From NCBI RefSeq assembly GCF_022539665.2, contig NC_081339.1, positions 7,065,367 through 7,129,366 on the forward strand: a stretch of 64,000 nt of DNA, in the 5' to 3' direction. The stretch is from Daphnia carinata. Taxonomy: Eukaryota > Arthropoda > Branchiopoda > Diplostraca > Daphniidae. Position numbers and translations under genes: made by a program. The notes below the pieces were generated by a model. That model did no database searches, was not told the origin of the DNA, and saw only the letters and a list, made by a program, of their open reading frames with translations. Shown piece after piece: positions 21,322-35,500 of this stretch (within the stretch, counting starts at the first letter, position 1; each line of letters starts with the position of its first letter).

Positions 21322-22580
21322 ACCTGTTTGAAGTCCTATTTTTTTTTTTTTTTCTTATTTTGGTGTGGAGAGGTGCATAATAATAGCCGCAATTTTTGGG
21401 GAAAAGAGGGGAAGAGGAGAGCAAAATTGTAATTGTGGTGATTGTTGAAAGGAGACTATGTGTAACTTGTTAAAAGACACAATCGCTGAAACAGGTGATT
21501 TAGGCGTTGGTTTTGAAAAAAACAAAACAAAAAAAACAACAATATCGATTTGATTGGCAATTTCGATTGGAATTTTTTTAATGACTTTATCTATAAATGG
21601 CGTTTAAATGAATTATTTTTCAATCGAAAAGCGCCAGAAGATGGCAATAATCACACATCCGCAATCCACACAGACGTAGCGAAACTGCGTGTGGCATATT
21701 TGCATCTAGTTTTATGCCCACCATCCATCACTCGTATTCCAAAACGCACATCAAAAACTCTAATAATAGCCCTGGTCAAAATATTAATAAAAAAAAAAAA
21801 AAAAAAAGCTCCTCTACAATTTTTTTTACGGATTAAAATAAATCACCGTATTATATTACCAATAAAAAAGAAAAAAAAAAAGAAAAATGGAAATACACAT
21901 TGTTATGCAATTTTTTTTTTCCCTTTGCGTTCGTTTGACGACGACAGCAGTGAACGGCCAGACAGAATAAATATGTATATATATATATATATATACAAAA
22001 AAAAAAGGGACCCCATTTTTTTTCCTGTTTTTGCCCGCGTCTTTGTTTATTGACATACACAGCAAGAAGCCGACCGCGCGTGCTGCTGCTTCTGAAAAAC
22101 TATGCTGACTCTCTTCTCTTCTCCTTTTTTTTTTCTACCACCCCCCCCCCCTTTCCTTAAAAAAAAAAAACTTTCCCGAAAATGGATGGGTCGACCCGGT
22201 TTCATCATCAGAGGGGCCACCCCGGAGTTAGAGGGGCGCACATTTTCACGATAATTTTAGACCCTTTTTTTTTTTTTTTCTTTCTTTCTCTCGTCATTTG
22301 TCTTTTGTTTGTCTCTTCTTTTTTTTTGTTTTTAAACTCCAATTTTTGTATGTATGTTTAAAAAAAAAAAAAAAAAATGGAGAGACAGAACCCCCTGGTA
22401 GAGCAAAAACGGGTAGCAGAGATATTTTTGTTTATATATTTATCGGAATGGACGTTCTCGTCGTCGTACGTCGTCAAGATCGCTACGGAAATTTCTCTTT
22501 GCTGTCCCAAATTTTTTGTTTTGTTTTTTAATACTTTCATGAACGACCCGTGCGCGCAAAAGCAAAAAAACACGGGATAA

Positions 22581-22604
22581 AGAGAGAGAGAGAGAGAGAG
22601 AGAG
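22581..22604. repeat. (AG)n microsatellite
   Basis: Uninterrupted AG dinucleotide repeat. Confidence 0.9.
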
Positions 22605-23234
22605 GGGAGGAAGGAAAAAAAAAAGAAAGAAGAAGAAGCGGGAGCCGAAAACAGGACCAGATGTTCTCTTTCGCTTTTCTTCCAAACATACAAATGTATA
22701 CACACAGAGAAAAATCTAGCTTAGATTCATATATACAGACGCGTCGCAGAGGTAATCGAGGACGATGACAACTCGCTATTTGACAAGAATCCAACAAAAT
22801 TTATTTATTATTTTTTTTTTTTTTTTGGTCCGAAAAAAAAAAAGAAATTAGCGAGACCCGGCAACAGCGCGTCACGCAAAAAAAAAAAAGAAAAGGGACG
22901 TGTAAAATTGTTTTTCTCTAGAGGTCACGCGCGCAGATGGCCCCCGTGTAGAGAAATATGTCGCCCAGCTTTTGTTTTTTAACTTTCCCGAAGGAACAAC
23001 AAAAAATGCCATTTGTCAAACAGCCCGCGTGAACGGTTAAACAACAAAACTTTTTTTTCTTCTTTTTTTATGTTCATGTACATAAACCTAATCGCTACTA
23101 TTAACGGAGGCCACACACAAAGTCGAGCAAAAATTAAAAGAAAAATAGAAATCAAAAATCACGACGACATTCAAAACTAGCGCCAATAATCGATAGTTTC
23201 CTCCCACCACCCCCCCTATCCCGACCAATTATCC

Positions 23235-23239
<5 letters not shown>

Positions 23240-23265
<26 letters not shown>
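23240..23265. repeat. (AC)n microsatellite
   Basis: Uninterrupted AC dinucleotide repeat preceded by a short TA run. Confidence 0.9.
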
Positions 23266-23687
23266 GCAGAGAGTACATACAAAAGTTAATTGAAAGAACT
23301 GTAAGCTGAAGGGCTGACGAGGACGGTAACACCAATACGTGACGTCTTGCTGCGCGATCTAATTGTTTATTCACGGCTCGTTAACGATAGAAGACAATTG
23401 GTTTTGAGTGACAAGACGCCCGTCCCGATGGCAACTTTTGGGGGGGGAGGAGGGCTGGACACTGGGAAACAGTTGGACATTAGCAATAAGAAGAGTTCTG
23501 TGTGTGTGATGGAATACATAGAGAGTTGAAGCTCTAAAGAAAAACACGAGAAGGAAAAAAAAACGGGCCGCTCGTGTTCCTTCCGGCTAATTTAGCGGGC
23601 GGAGGGGGTCGACGGAGCGACGTGACTGGCAACTGAAGGCTCGTTAACTTTCCCTCCCCCCTTCACACTTTCTGATGGCTTTTCTTC

Positions 23688-23710
23688 TATATATATATAT
23701 ATATATATAT
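23688..23710. repeat. (TA)n microsatellite
   Basis: Uninterrupted TA dinucleotide repeat. Confidence 0.9.
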
Positions 23711-26700
23711 TCCTTTCATGTGTGATCAAGTTCCACGGAATGAAATCAAGCTTTATTTTTTTTTTTTTTTCAAGGGATAGTCACGTGACCTTCGCACTGC
23801 CAACACGCGCAATTTCTTCCTCCCCTTTTTCTCTCGCCCGTGTGTGTCTGTGTGTAATCAGCTATTACGTGTAAACGGCCGAAAGGTGCGCACAGAAGCA
23901 AGAGAAATGAAGTTGCTTGCCCGTTTGCATTCAAAACAGATACACAAACTTGTTGGACTTTAATCAAAGTGGAACTGTGTAATGATTTTTTTGGAATTTT
24001 TCCAAGGGTGACATTTTGTCGAGACGTCTAACAAATGAAACAATTGCAGAAAAAGAGAAAAAAAAATGTGCGCGTGCTGTTTTGGCGATGCGGTCGGCCG
24101 AGCGTGTCGCCATGGCAACACAAAAGAAGGGGCCCCCAGTTTCATCCGCCAAAAGATGTTTGTTCAAGAAAAAAAAAAAAGAAGAAATGAGCATCAACCA
24201 TAGCGTAGGGTTAGTGTCCTCGTCGGCAATTGTGTTCCAGCAGCCGAGCAAATCAAATATCACCAAGGAATTTTGAAAAATGTTTGTTAACAATAGCGCG
24301 CGAGGCGACAACAAACAAACGCTGATCTATTGAATTTATTTTTTTATTTTTTGAAATATAAAAAAAAAAATAAATAATTGTTTGCGTGTCGTAGACGTTC
24401 ACGCGGTATTCATAACGAATCACGGCTGCGTGTCGGCATTTATTCTTTCCAGGGTCCACTTCAAAAAAAAAAAAAAAAAAATGATATTGCGCGTTTCATG
24501 GCGACAGAGAATGGAACATCTGTGACTTTGAGAAAACCCGGGCTATAGATTTTCCCAGTCGAGCTTGATGTGGTTTTATATCTAACGAGAATGACATCGA
24601 CAATAAGAATAACGCCCCCCCCCCCTCAAAAAAAGAAAATGGCGAAAAAGAGGAAAGAAAAATCCTCGGGGGGAAGTTGCGTGAATTACAGATGGGCCTC
24701 GGGGATAGCGGACTGGACTGTGAGTGTCGAATGTCCAGCATGAAAAGACAAGACTTCTTTCTTTCTTTTTTTTTTTTTTCTATAGAATAATAGATTGGGG
24801 AGAGATAGAGAGAGAAGTCTATCTAAAAAAAAAAAAAAAAAAAAAAGAAAATCCAATTAACAGTCGAGAGTCTTGATGAGTATAAGAAGAGCACAGTGAA
24901 AATTTTCGTTGGGTCCCCTGGAAGAAAAAGCGCTGGACCAAGCTAATTATCTATATAGATCTCCCTTTCGCAGCTAGAAAACAAAAAATCGGGTGAATGG
25001 ATAAAGTTCCAGGCGAGAGAGAGAGAGAGAGAATGTGTTGCAAGTCTTTTCACAAACGAAAAATACTCTAGGGAAACTTTGATAGAGTTGGAGACTATTA
25101 CAAGGGACACACACAGACACTCTTCTTTTGTGTGTGCACCCCCGTATACGATTAATGCTGATGGATCGACACTGGAACACACACACACACACACACACAA
25201 AAAAAAAAAATCTAGATCCATTTCAATTTTCGAAAATAGCTTTTTTTTTTCAATTTAGATGCCCCCCTTCCCGAAATTTGTTTTTTTTTAATTAATAAAG
25301 AAATAAAATGATAATTGCATAATAGATAACTATCATCAAGATGACCTCAATAATAAAAAAAAAAAAGGAAGGATGTTGACAGAGCAGGACGTTAAATAGG
25401 ATTGACACCTATTATCTATATCCGATCTATAGTTTTGATATAGCCAAAAAAAAGGGGGGGGGGGAGACTGACAAGTCATTCCCTCCACCCTGTTACTCAC
25501 GAAGAGAGAGGGGGGAATCACCGGGGTGTGGGTCTCTTCGCGTCAACTCGGATTAGCCGCTCCATTTCGCCTTTTATGGGTTTTTGTGTGTAACGTTCGG
25601 TGTGTGTGTGCGGTTGAGCGGTGCAATGTCTCTTGTGTGTTTGTGTCAGACGCCGCGTCATTATCATCACACCACGACATTAATTGAATTAAAGATAATT
25701 TACAGACACACACAGAGAGAAAAAAAAAAGGTAGCCGCCTTAACGTCTATATAATTATAAATGAAGGATACGACGACACAAAAGAATAATGAAAGGGAGA
25801 GAGAAAGAGAGAGAGAGAGAGAGACTTCCTATTAATAGATGGACGAGTCTACAGAGACCGGATGTAATATTACATAAGCGAGGAGAGAGGAAAGAAAAAA
25901 ATGGCGCTGTTTATAACCGACTTGTAAATACAAGTTAATTAGTATCAAGTCTACTTCATCGACTTTTAAAGGCTTACGACGAAATTTGAAATGCGCTTGT
26001 CAACATCAGGTGCGCGCACCGATGTAATAAGGTGAAAACACTCAAGGGCTTTTTTTTTTTTTCCCCAAAAAAGATTAAAAATCCTAATTTTTATTTGTTG
26101 TTCTTTCTGTTCCGACTTCCTCTCCGCTTTTTAACGATCGAAAATTGTGTGTGTTTAGAAACAGACACGGTGGCAATTCAACGTGACGGGCGCAGGTTGA
26201 TGAGCTTCTATTGTTGTCACGAAACTCTTCACCCGCCGCACACATTTCTCTTCCGCCTTTCTTTTTTTTTTTTTGTTTTGTTTAATAATTGGATTTAAAC
26301 AGAAAATAAAAATGGAATCACTCGTTTTCATTTGATTGCAGACAGAAACTGTCACACGATTGTTATTGTTTAATCTGGCAACATGTTACGGTGTCACTTG
26401 ACATTTGACGTGTTTTGTTCGTTGGCTCTTTTCCAATTCAAAAACAAAATTTCATTGCAAAATAAGTGAAGGAATTTGTTTTAAACTTTAAAAACAGACA
26501 TTTAAAGGCTTTTTAACTCCCACACCTTTTTTTTTTTTTTTTTGGAAAACAAAAAGGGCGCCAAATGTGAAACACAATTTCAAACCGGTGAACTTTGTTG
26601 TGTGATAATAGCCATTAAAAATAATAATTTTTTTTTTAAACCTTTGGGGGGGAAAAAAAAAAGGAGAAGACATTAAAAAAATATATTTTTTTTTATTTCG

Positions 26701-26973
26701 TGACGATGCCGATGAGTTTTTACGACATTTTAAAATTATCTTCTGCTTTTTTTTTTTCTCCAAATGTCTTTATTATATTCTAGGCCTATCGCTTATTACG
26801 TTTAGGAGATGCATTTAAAAATGAAATTCCTGTCCATTTTCAGGTTTCATAAAGATCAAATTTTCAAAAAGGTTATAAATAAAATGCCGCCACACACAAA
26901 TAATTCAAATCTATCCAATTTCACTCAAAAGAAAAAAATCAACTCAATCTTTCCGGTGATTTCATTTTTTTTT

Positions 26974-27008
<35 letters not shown>

Positions 27009-30000
27009 AAGGACATAAAAAAAAAATGAAAGAAAATTGGTCCTGGTGTCTATGTGGTCCCGAAATTTTTTTTTTTTCAAGGAAGGGGACCGACACCGGA
27101 AATGGTCGGTGGCACCGTCCATTTCGTCGCTATAGCCGTGACACTCTCCCGTGTCTACACACAAAATTAGACATATAGAAAAAAAAAAAAAACAAGCCGA
27201 TGAGCGTCTTATGTTTGTGCGGCATCCAGTTAAAAAAAAAAAAGAAATAAATAAGTTTGTGTACATTGTCACCTGTCGCGCGCGGTCTTACACACACACA
27301 CACACGGCGGCGGCGTTGCGCTCTGTAATTTATATTTTCTACCGGCGGAAAAAGATACACACACACACACACACTTGTGTCGTCTAACCAATTTCTTTTT
27401 TAAAAAATGTTTGAGTTGAGAAAAAAGGCGGGCAGAGAAGATAGCGGATGAGTTTGAGGTAATTGTCACTCTTGTTTTCGGCTTGTCTGTGTCGTTCAAG
27501 CGACAACACGCACGAAAAACAAAAATATACGGCTTCTAATAAACAAGGACGCCCTCGAGCGATCGTTTTGGTCGGGACCCGTTGAGCCGTGCCAAGATGT
27601 CGCCCCTCGTGTCTCGTCATCTGTAACGTACCGTGAGAATACCTTTCGGAAAAGAAAAATACTAAACAAATATTGGAGACGACAACTCTATACTTTAATG
27701 AGTCGTCACTCATTTTCTTACACGCACCGACGCCGACGCACAAACAAAACGAGTTTTAAAAAAATCTGTTTGAAAATTTCCCATTTTTCCCGCGCTTTTC
27801 AAACGAAAGACTTGATTTGACGTGTGTGATAGGCAAGGGTCCATTTTTTTTTTTCGATTAGTGGGGAGGGGTCACGAGCTAAATTAAGAAAACCAATTGA
27901 TCCACCCCTTCGTTTAACCCGCTTCTTTTAAAAGTACGAAATCTGCACGTGTTGGCCAATCAGCGCTAAACGGATTTTGTGTGTCGTGTAATTACATACG
28001 AGAGAGATAATAGAATAGCAAGACTTTCTAATTTTGCTTTAAGCAAATAAAAACTGTAAGTTTAAAATTTTAAAAAGCCCGGAATTTATTGCAAATTGTT
28101 TTTCGATCGTTTTTTTTTTAAACTTGCCGCCCAAGGCTCAAAAGAAAATGGGAGGCCCAGGTAAAGAAAAAAAAAGGCATAAGAATAACAAAGGAAGAAG
28201 AGTTAATTAACTTTCTTTTGACGAGTCCATTTCCCCTTCGTTTACAAATTTAACCCAACATGACGGATGGCTTGAAAAATAAAAGGGGGGAGAGTTTGAA
28301 GGTGGTCGAAAAAGAGCGAAAATTGGCACACAACATGAGGGCCCAGTCTGAATAGCCAAAAATTTCAATATGAATAATCAATTAGATTGATTGCTATAGT
28401 TCCTCAAAAAAAAAAATGAAGGGCCAAAAAAAAAAAAAAGAAAGAAAATAATTTTCAAAAATGAAACAAGGTGACGACAGGTGGCTGTCGTGTGCATAAT
28501 GAGCGTGTTAACTAGAGGCCTTTTGTTTAGATCTGGCAGAAACGGGGCTAATTGCTATCAATGTCGATTTGTCATGCTGTTTCTCGAATATTCATCAAAG
28601 TGAAACCAATTCAAACGAGAATCTAACTGTCGTGAATATTGAAAAGACGAAACAAAGTCGTTTTTCTCAACAAGCAAACAAGAAAAAAAAAATTGCTGCT
28701 CACGCTCCACCTGTTAGACAAGCCCGCCCTACTCTCAACGTACCCAATGAGATTGCACGGATGGATGGATATGCGACGTGATGCCGAAAAGAAAAATGGA
28801 CGAGAACATTCCAAAGGGGCAGTGACACCAATTTAAATAAAACCTTGAATATTTAAATTTAATTGTTTGATTTCAACGCGCGCCAAAATTTTTTATCCTC
28901 ATCTAAATATTTTGCTGCAAAATTTAAATAAATTGAGGGTTTTCAGAAAAAAAAAAGGAGGATTAGAAACATAGAGAATTTTACCCTTGCACGTGGGGCG
29001 ATTTTGCAATAGGGTGAAGGGATGGGTAAGCAAAAAGGCCTTGGAAATGTGACGAATCGATCCCTTCCCCTACAAACTTCAAGGTTTTTTTGTTTTCCAA
29101 AACCTCTCAAAATTAGAGTAAGAGTCAACAAGATTTACATAATTTTCAACATCATAAAACTCAAATCGACTTGCTAAAAAAAAAACAAAAAAAACATTTG
29201 AATAAACAACATTTGCATAATTTTCAAAACGCTACAAATTCAAGTGGCCTTTTGTTTTACCTGCCCAACAAAGAAAGAAACGGTAGACGATTTCCAATTG
29301 AGGATAAATAACGTTTGTTTTTTTTACACGGGAGTGAGGGGGAGAACTGTCACGAAAGATAAGCTTCAAATAACAAATATTTAGAGTCCTTAAGCTGTCG
29401 GACTTTGCCATATGCCATTGTGTGCGTAGGTGGCGTTGTTTGAGCAACCACGTGAAATGAATCCTATTTATTTACACCCTGTGTAGCACTTCCTTAACAA
29501 ACGCTAACCAAGAAACCCTGCTCCCTCCGTACAGAAAAACTGTTTATCACACGGGCAATTCCAAAATAAGATCAACACACACACACACAGAGAAAAAAAG
29601 AATATCTTAAAACATAAAGAAAAACGAGGTAAATTGAGTTTTGGACTCACGTGATGACGTCACCGTTTCGGGATGAAAAAAAATGTGATGGATCGCGATG
29701 GCGGCCAGAGAGACACGTTCTTCAAGAAGGCGTTGATGATGAACTGGTAGAAATCTTTCTGTGAGGTCCCACGAAAACACAACAAATTTGTTTGAAACAA
29801 AAATGAAATGATGAGTCGATCGTGACGGACGCCATTTGTCGTCGTCACACTAAAAATGGATTTTCAACTTCTGACGAAATCAAAGAGGTCACCAGCAGTC
29901 TGTCAAAAGCTCCGCCCCGTTTGGAGGTAGGTAACAATCGAGGAGGGGACACACACACGTTTCCAAAAGCGACTCTTGATTTTCTTTGGTGTGTCTGATA

Positions 30001-30351
30001 ACTAACGAAAGAAAAAAAAAAACGTCTTCCTCCACCCATTGCAATAGATATTTTCCCTCCATCACAAACACACAGGTAGTCTAACTGAAAGAAAGATCAG
30101 GGGATAACAAGAAAGAAGAAGGCGGCACAGTTTGTGTGTCTTCCAGGTCGCCCTCCCTATATCCCTCTGGTGGTGGCAATCGGCTGACAACACACACACA
30201 CACACACAAAAAAAAAGGCGAACTTCAACCACGCGGGCTCTAGAAATGAGGGGTGGTTAAAGTGGGGTCGGGTGGATAAAGGGGAGTCCAGTTGGCACTT
30301 TTTTTTTTTTTTTTTTTTTTTTCATTTTCCTCCCTACCACCATTTTCATTT

Positions 30352-30382
30352 TTCTTCTTCTTCTTCTTCTTCTTCTTCTTCT
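30352..30382. repeat. (TTC)n microsatellite
   Basis: About ten TTC units after a 22-base poly(T) tract at 30301-30322. Open frames over it (poly-Phe or poly-Ser) are artefacts. Confidence 0.9.
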
Positions 30383-30544
30383 CTACACGACTCCACAACA
30401 GGAGCGCTCCAGTCGGTCTCCAGACTTTGGCCCGTTTGTACGCGCGCGCGCTTCTGGACCGGTCGAATGTTATTTTTTTTTTTTTTGGGGGGGAATATTT
30501 TTTTTATTTTTTAATTTAAAGTGTACGTGTGTGTGTATGTGTAT

Positions 30545-30567
30545 GTGTGTGTGTGTGTGTGTGTGTG
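30545..30567. repeat. (GT)n microsatellite
   Basis: GT dinucleotide repeat flanked by degenerate GTAT units. Confidence 0.9.
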
Positions 30568-32281
30568 ACAACTAGAAATAATCAAAAAGAAAAACTCCGG
30601 CGGGAAACCGACGTGCGCAGACGCAAAGGCCATTTTTGAAAAAAAAAAAAAAAAAAAAAAAAAAAAGAAATAAATGGCCAGACACACACACACAACCCGT
30701 AATAATTTTGAATTAATGATGTGAGACATGATCAAAGTTTGAAAAGAAAGGTTTTTTTGATATGTGTGTGTGTGTGTGTGATAGGTGTTGAGTGACGTGT
30801 TTTCAAAAAACGAGGGACACAAACAATTGTTGGAAACATTTGTGGCAGTGCAAATATTGAAGTAGAGCACAAACCAATTGAACTCGATTTTCTTTTTGCT
30901 CTAGTGCGACCTCGTGCTAAGTGTTCGTGTGACAGTGTAGATGTGTGTGTGATCCTGATTCATCCAAGATTATCAAAAACGGTAAGGTGAATTCATCACA
31001 TTTTTTTGTACAGTAGCTCAATTTTGAATGTTTGAACCGATCCGATCGGATAATCATTTTGTTTGTTCGTCTGTTTGACCGAGAGATAATGAGCCGGAGC
31101 TGATACAGCACGTACTTAAAAATGTGTGCGCTCAGTGGTCATTTTTGACTATGTCACACAAACCTGTCAAGATATTCAATTTCCTTGTGTGGGACGTGTT
31201 GCCTTGTTTGTGACAACGTCATCTTGTGCCCCGGCAAACATTGAAATTGATATATTCCAATTTTTGGGTGGGCTTTTCTCGTTGAAAAAACAAAACAAAA
31301 CACATTTGATGTGTCAACTGAAATTGAGACGCGTTTGCAAACGGGGGGGGGGGGATTGTCATCGGATCTTGCATAATCAATTAGGGCACCATCTAAAGGC
31401 CGAAAACAAATTGTGGCGACTGCTGGATTCATTAGAAATGGCTGACGTCATCCCGTCGCTTTTTGATAACGTTCGTTTTTGGTGGGCATTTTGAAAATTG
31501 GAAATCTATGATGTCACAGGTGTTTTAAATGCATTAGGCCTCATTCTTTTTAATCGCTTTTAAATTTTATGTCAATTGTTTGTTTGTTTGTTTTTCCCTC
31601 TTCATTTCGGGTGGAAAACAAAATCTCGTTTATTCTTTTCTTTCACGCTGGGCCAAAAAGAAAATCGGGATCTAAATATCCGGTCCACTGTTTTTGTGTA
31701 CATCTATTTAGACTAAGCAGAATCCAGCGGTTTTGCGCCAGGATTTTCTATTTTCAAGAGGGATCTCTTTTTTCTTTCTCGTTGGCTCGTTCGTTCGCTT
31801 CTCAATTCACGCCGACTGTCGACCAATCAGAAAACAGCAGGGGAAGGAACCGATGGCGTCGGTCCCGCTCTTGCCGCATAGCGCCGTCTTTTTTTTTCTT
31901 TCTTTTTTCTCGCCCAGCGTTTGTTCTCCGAGTGTGTGTGTGTGTGTATCGGTCCGTCGCCCGTTTCTCTTGATGGCCGTCGTCGTTGACGACGGGCGCT
32001 ATTACGTCGGTGGTGGTTCACCCAGATCTCTCGCGCGCGCACACTCTCCCAATCTTTTTTACACGCACTCTCCACATTTGCTAGTCCCGCACGATCGTCA
32101 GTTCCGCACAGAACATCGACGGGCAACTATCGCCCCCCACGAGTTTCTTTTGTTTTGTTTTTTTTTAATTTCAATTCTAGGCCTCGTGATATTCGAATTT
32201 TTGTGCGTGTCTGTGTGTGTGTGTGTGTGTTTTTTGGAGGCCAGTGTGTCCGTTTATTTAAAGTGGAGTGTCTTCTGGAAC

Positions 32282-32458
32282 ATGTCTGACGGATCCTCTT
32301 GAGAATCTTGAAAAAAAATCGAAAATCCCTCTCTCTCTCTCCGAATTTCGAGTGTGTGTGTGTGTGTGTTCGATCGTGAAAATTGAATTTCATGTTCCAG
32401 GAAAATGAACTTGTTTCTGGTTAAGGTGGGAGGACATTTGGAGAAAAAAATTGTTTGA
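32282..32458 (+). promoter_or_regulatory. candidate 5' leader of disco with short upstream ORFs
   Basis: Upstream of the disco start codon, three short ATG-initiated frames end before it: 32282-32302 (6 codons plus stop), 32392-32424 (10 plus stop) and 32405-32458 (17 plus stop). If this stretch is transcribed as 5' leader, they could lower translation of the main frame. An in-frame TAA immediately precedes the main ATG, supporting that start. Confidence 0.35.
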
Positions 32459-32485
32459 CTTAGAGAAACGGACGAAATTTAAATA

Positions 32486-32599
32486 ATGATTTCGCAAGTG
32501 AATTTCGCCCGACCGTGGGATATGTCCGGCAGTGGCAACGCTAATTGTAATAACGACAATCATCTTACATCGTCTAAACTAGGCCTGGCTCCATTACAA
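32486..32599 (+). CDS. disco: disco coding exon 1
   Basis: Thirty-eight codons starting [17 protein letters not shown] and ending in APLQ at a GTAAGC donor. The exon ends in phase 0 and joins the next exon as Q-AIRCT, as in vertebrate BNC2 where a Gln-Gln-Ala-Ile-Arg-Cys sequence is found. An in-frame TAA lies two codons before the ATG. The N-terminal residues themselves are not conserved enough to prove this exon, so an alternative first exon is possible. Confidence 0.6.
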
Positions 32600-35500
32600 G
32601 TAAGCCATTTCCCCTCCCCCGCCATTTTTATGCAAAGTAGTGACAATCTTCTCAATCATTTTCATCCCGTCGCTTCGTTTAAATGCCGTGTTCCAAAAAG
32701 AAAAGGTTGCAGTCCGCTTTTATGTTTTCAGACGAGGCCTAAACGACGCACAATTGTTTCTAAAAAGGTTTTTTTTTTTTGTACATCTCCATCATCACGA
32801 AGAAATGATGCGTGAAAACAAAGGGTTAACGTTATCAACGATGAATAGGGTGGGCATATCGACGTTTTAATGCAATTAAGAGACGGGCCTAGTGACACTC
32901 TGAGTGCTTTCCGTGATGTTTTTATTAAGGGCGTTCTGTGATGCCCATGTTTTAGAAATGAAGCCATTTGATTCTCGTGGGTTTCATTTTGTGAAAAGAC
33001 GGTTTCAAATTGTCCCTTTTTTAAAATGCGAGTTGTACAAGATGATCCTTGCACATCTCTGGTGACGGCTTTCACGCGGGAGTCAATTGTCGACCTTCAA
33101 TACGAAAGGGGTCCCGGTGTGCGCTTCCCGTCACACGGTTGTCATTTGAGAAATTATTTTTGGCTTTGAAAAATCACGCGATGCGGGGCGACAATTTGCA
33201 TAAATCGCCTCCATTTCATCGGGAAAAAAAAAATGATGGCGGCCTTTAATTTCGAAATTGTTCTGTGCGATTTTTATCCTCAAAAAAAAAAAAAAACAAT
33301 AGAAAGGCGATCGTTATCTTTTGTTTTACGGACAGTTACCTCACTTGGGCAAATATGCGACCCTTCGCCCGGCTGCGCCTTTATGTCGTGTCTCCAGCTC
33401 CTGTCACACAAAGTGTCAAAAACGAATTGATTGACTCCTGTCAAAATTGCTTTTGCGACATTTTAATTTTTTTTCTTATCTTTGAACGGTGCAAACTATC
33501 ACCGATCCGAGATTTTTCAGGCTAAAGACATTAACACGCACGGATCGATATGCCACGTAAAAATGCATCCCCCTATTTTAAACAAACTCTAGTACGCTAT
33601 AATTGGCTAGTGATTGTGCACACCCGCAGGAGATGTTCAATTATTTTTCTTTTCACAAAAACGACCGAGTTTCAAATCGAAATGCTTTTTCATTCATCGT
33701 TTATTATTTAACCCCTTTCAATAAATGGTTAATCGATTCAAGATAAAATTCGATCTAGGGGTAGTTTTTGTCGATTGAAGTAATAAATTTGCCCTGATGT
33801 GTAATATCATCGCGCAAAGCAATATCGTTTGTTTAATCATAATCACAATAACCCCCCCACCCGTTCGGCTGTTCTCAACCCCCCACCTCCTTTGTTTTCG
33901 GAGAGCGCCAGTAATTTGCATACTACAAAGGGGTCGCGGAAATAGATCCGACCTCTTGTTGCGTCACGCTCCGTTGAGCATCTCTAAAGAAATAAAAACT
34001 TTGATGGAATTTCAATTTGTTGTCTAAATGCAATAGGGTTGCAATAATTATCGATATATACGCACAGCATTTTCAATACTTTGATGTTTGTTGTTTTTTT
34101 TTTTTTGATCTGTCGGCTGGAAAACTCCGTTACGGGGGTATCCAACAGGATAATCAATAAGGACACTCTCTTTCACATGTAACGAATGGGAAGTGCATTC
34201 CAAAGTCACGTGACCCAGTTTTCTTTGATTCGTATTTAAAAAAAAACAACTCGATGGAAAGTTTTCAAAAGAAAAACATTTAACGAATTTTTTTATTCTT
34301 AATTGGATTGTTATTTATTAGCGGCACGGTTTTTTTTTTGTTTTGGTTGTGGCACGCGTCCGATTATCTGTAAACACACTGTAAACGTATTTATACACGT
34401 TACGTAGTAGTAATAGAGAAAAAGAGCATCGTAATGCTAATGGCGCTTGAATATACCTCCATTCTCTTTTGCGCTTCATTTTTTTTTTTTAATATTAAAA
34501 AAATTGAACAAAGACTTCCTTTTAAAAATGCCTACGGCCATTTCCAAAATTCTTGAGAAAAAAAAAATCGTCTCGTTTAAAATAAAAAGAGTGTGTACGG
34601 ATTAGAACAGCAGTTGGGCAATGGATCAAATTGAAACATCAACACACAAGGGGGGGGGGGGATTACGATCGTAATAATCGTATAATAAAAAATAAAATAA
34701 AGGGGGGAGCTAAAAAAAAAAAAAAATGTACACAGTCAAGAAATTAGAGAAGGGGAGAAATTTTTATTTGATTTTCCCGCGTGCGGTTTTTCTGCTCGGC
34801 GTCATATACGACTTTGATTTTTCACGTACATGAAAAAGACCAGGAAATAGGCACAACCGTTACAGACGCATGAACAGCATATAGGGAAATGTTTCTATTT
34901 CGGGACTGGTAAAGACGTGAAAAAAAAAATGCAAATGAGTTATCGCGTGTGTGTTGATCGGCCCCCTTTTTTTTCCAGAGGGTGTTTGGTCTCGATGTAA
35001 CGAGGGTGGGAGGAAATGAGGGTGACCTAAAGTTGATGATTGCGTGTTATGCCTCCCTCGATGGGGTAATGTTTTTTTTGTTTTGTATACATAGACGATC
35101 AAGCGGATGTCACGATTTTTCATCCCCTTCGTTTAAACAAAAAATGTGTTTTCACGGGTGGAAAACATAAAAAAAAAAAAAAAAAAAATTGGATGCCGCG
35201 ACACCTGCGCTGTCAACGGCCAACCCCCTCACCTTATTGGCTGGCGCAACGTTTGATCCCACCCACCTTCTATTCAAATGACATCCCGAACGAGAGTAAT
35301 CTTGTTATATCTCTCTTTGTTAACAAACGAACGTTTCGCATGCGTGGGGTTAAACTTTGTTCAAAAAAAAAAAAAACTTAACAAGGCGCATTTTTTTATT
35401 TTGAAAAAAAAAAAAAAAGAGTTTTCATTGTGTGTTGCCCGCTTTCTGAATAATAGACGGGAGTGTACGCTTCTAAGTGGCTATTAAACAACAATAGGTC

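Larger units (their letters stand above)
15954..32485. other. gene-poor upstream region of disco, homopolymer- and microsatellite-rich
   Basis: I found no supportable protein-coding exon in these 16.5 kb. Open frames here are mostly poly-Lys/poly-Phe translations of A and T runs or Arg-Glu/His-Thr translations of GA and CA repeats. The DNA is dense in A/T runs of 10-32 bases, G/C runs of 8-14 bases and dinucleotide repeats. The right end (about 31.6-32.5 kb) has fewer long A/T runs and probably holds the disco promoter and 5' leader. Single POU octamers occur at 21698 and 29211. Undetected 5' UTR exons or noncoding RNAs remain possible. Confidence 0.5.

Noticed and set aside
28569-28781. 70-codon frame (MSCCFSNIHQSETNSNEN...) upstream of disco
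   Set aside because: Composition is more protein-like than its neighbours, but there is no recognised motif and no support from splice phase. I could not distinguish it from chance.
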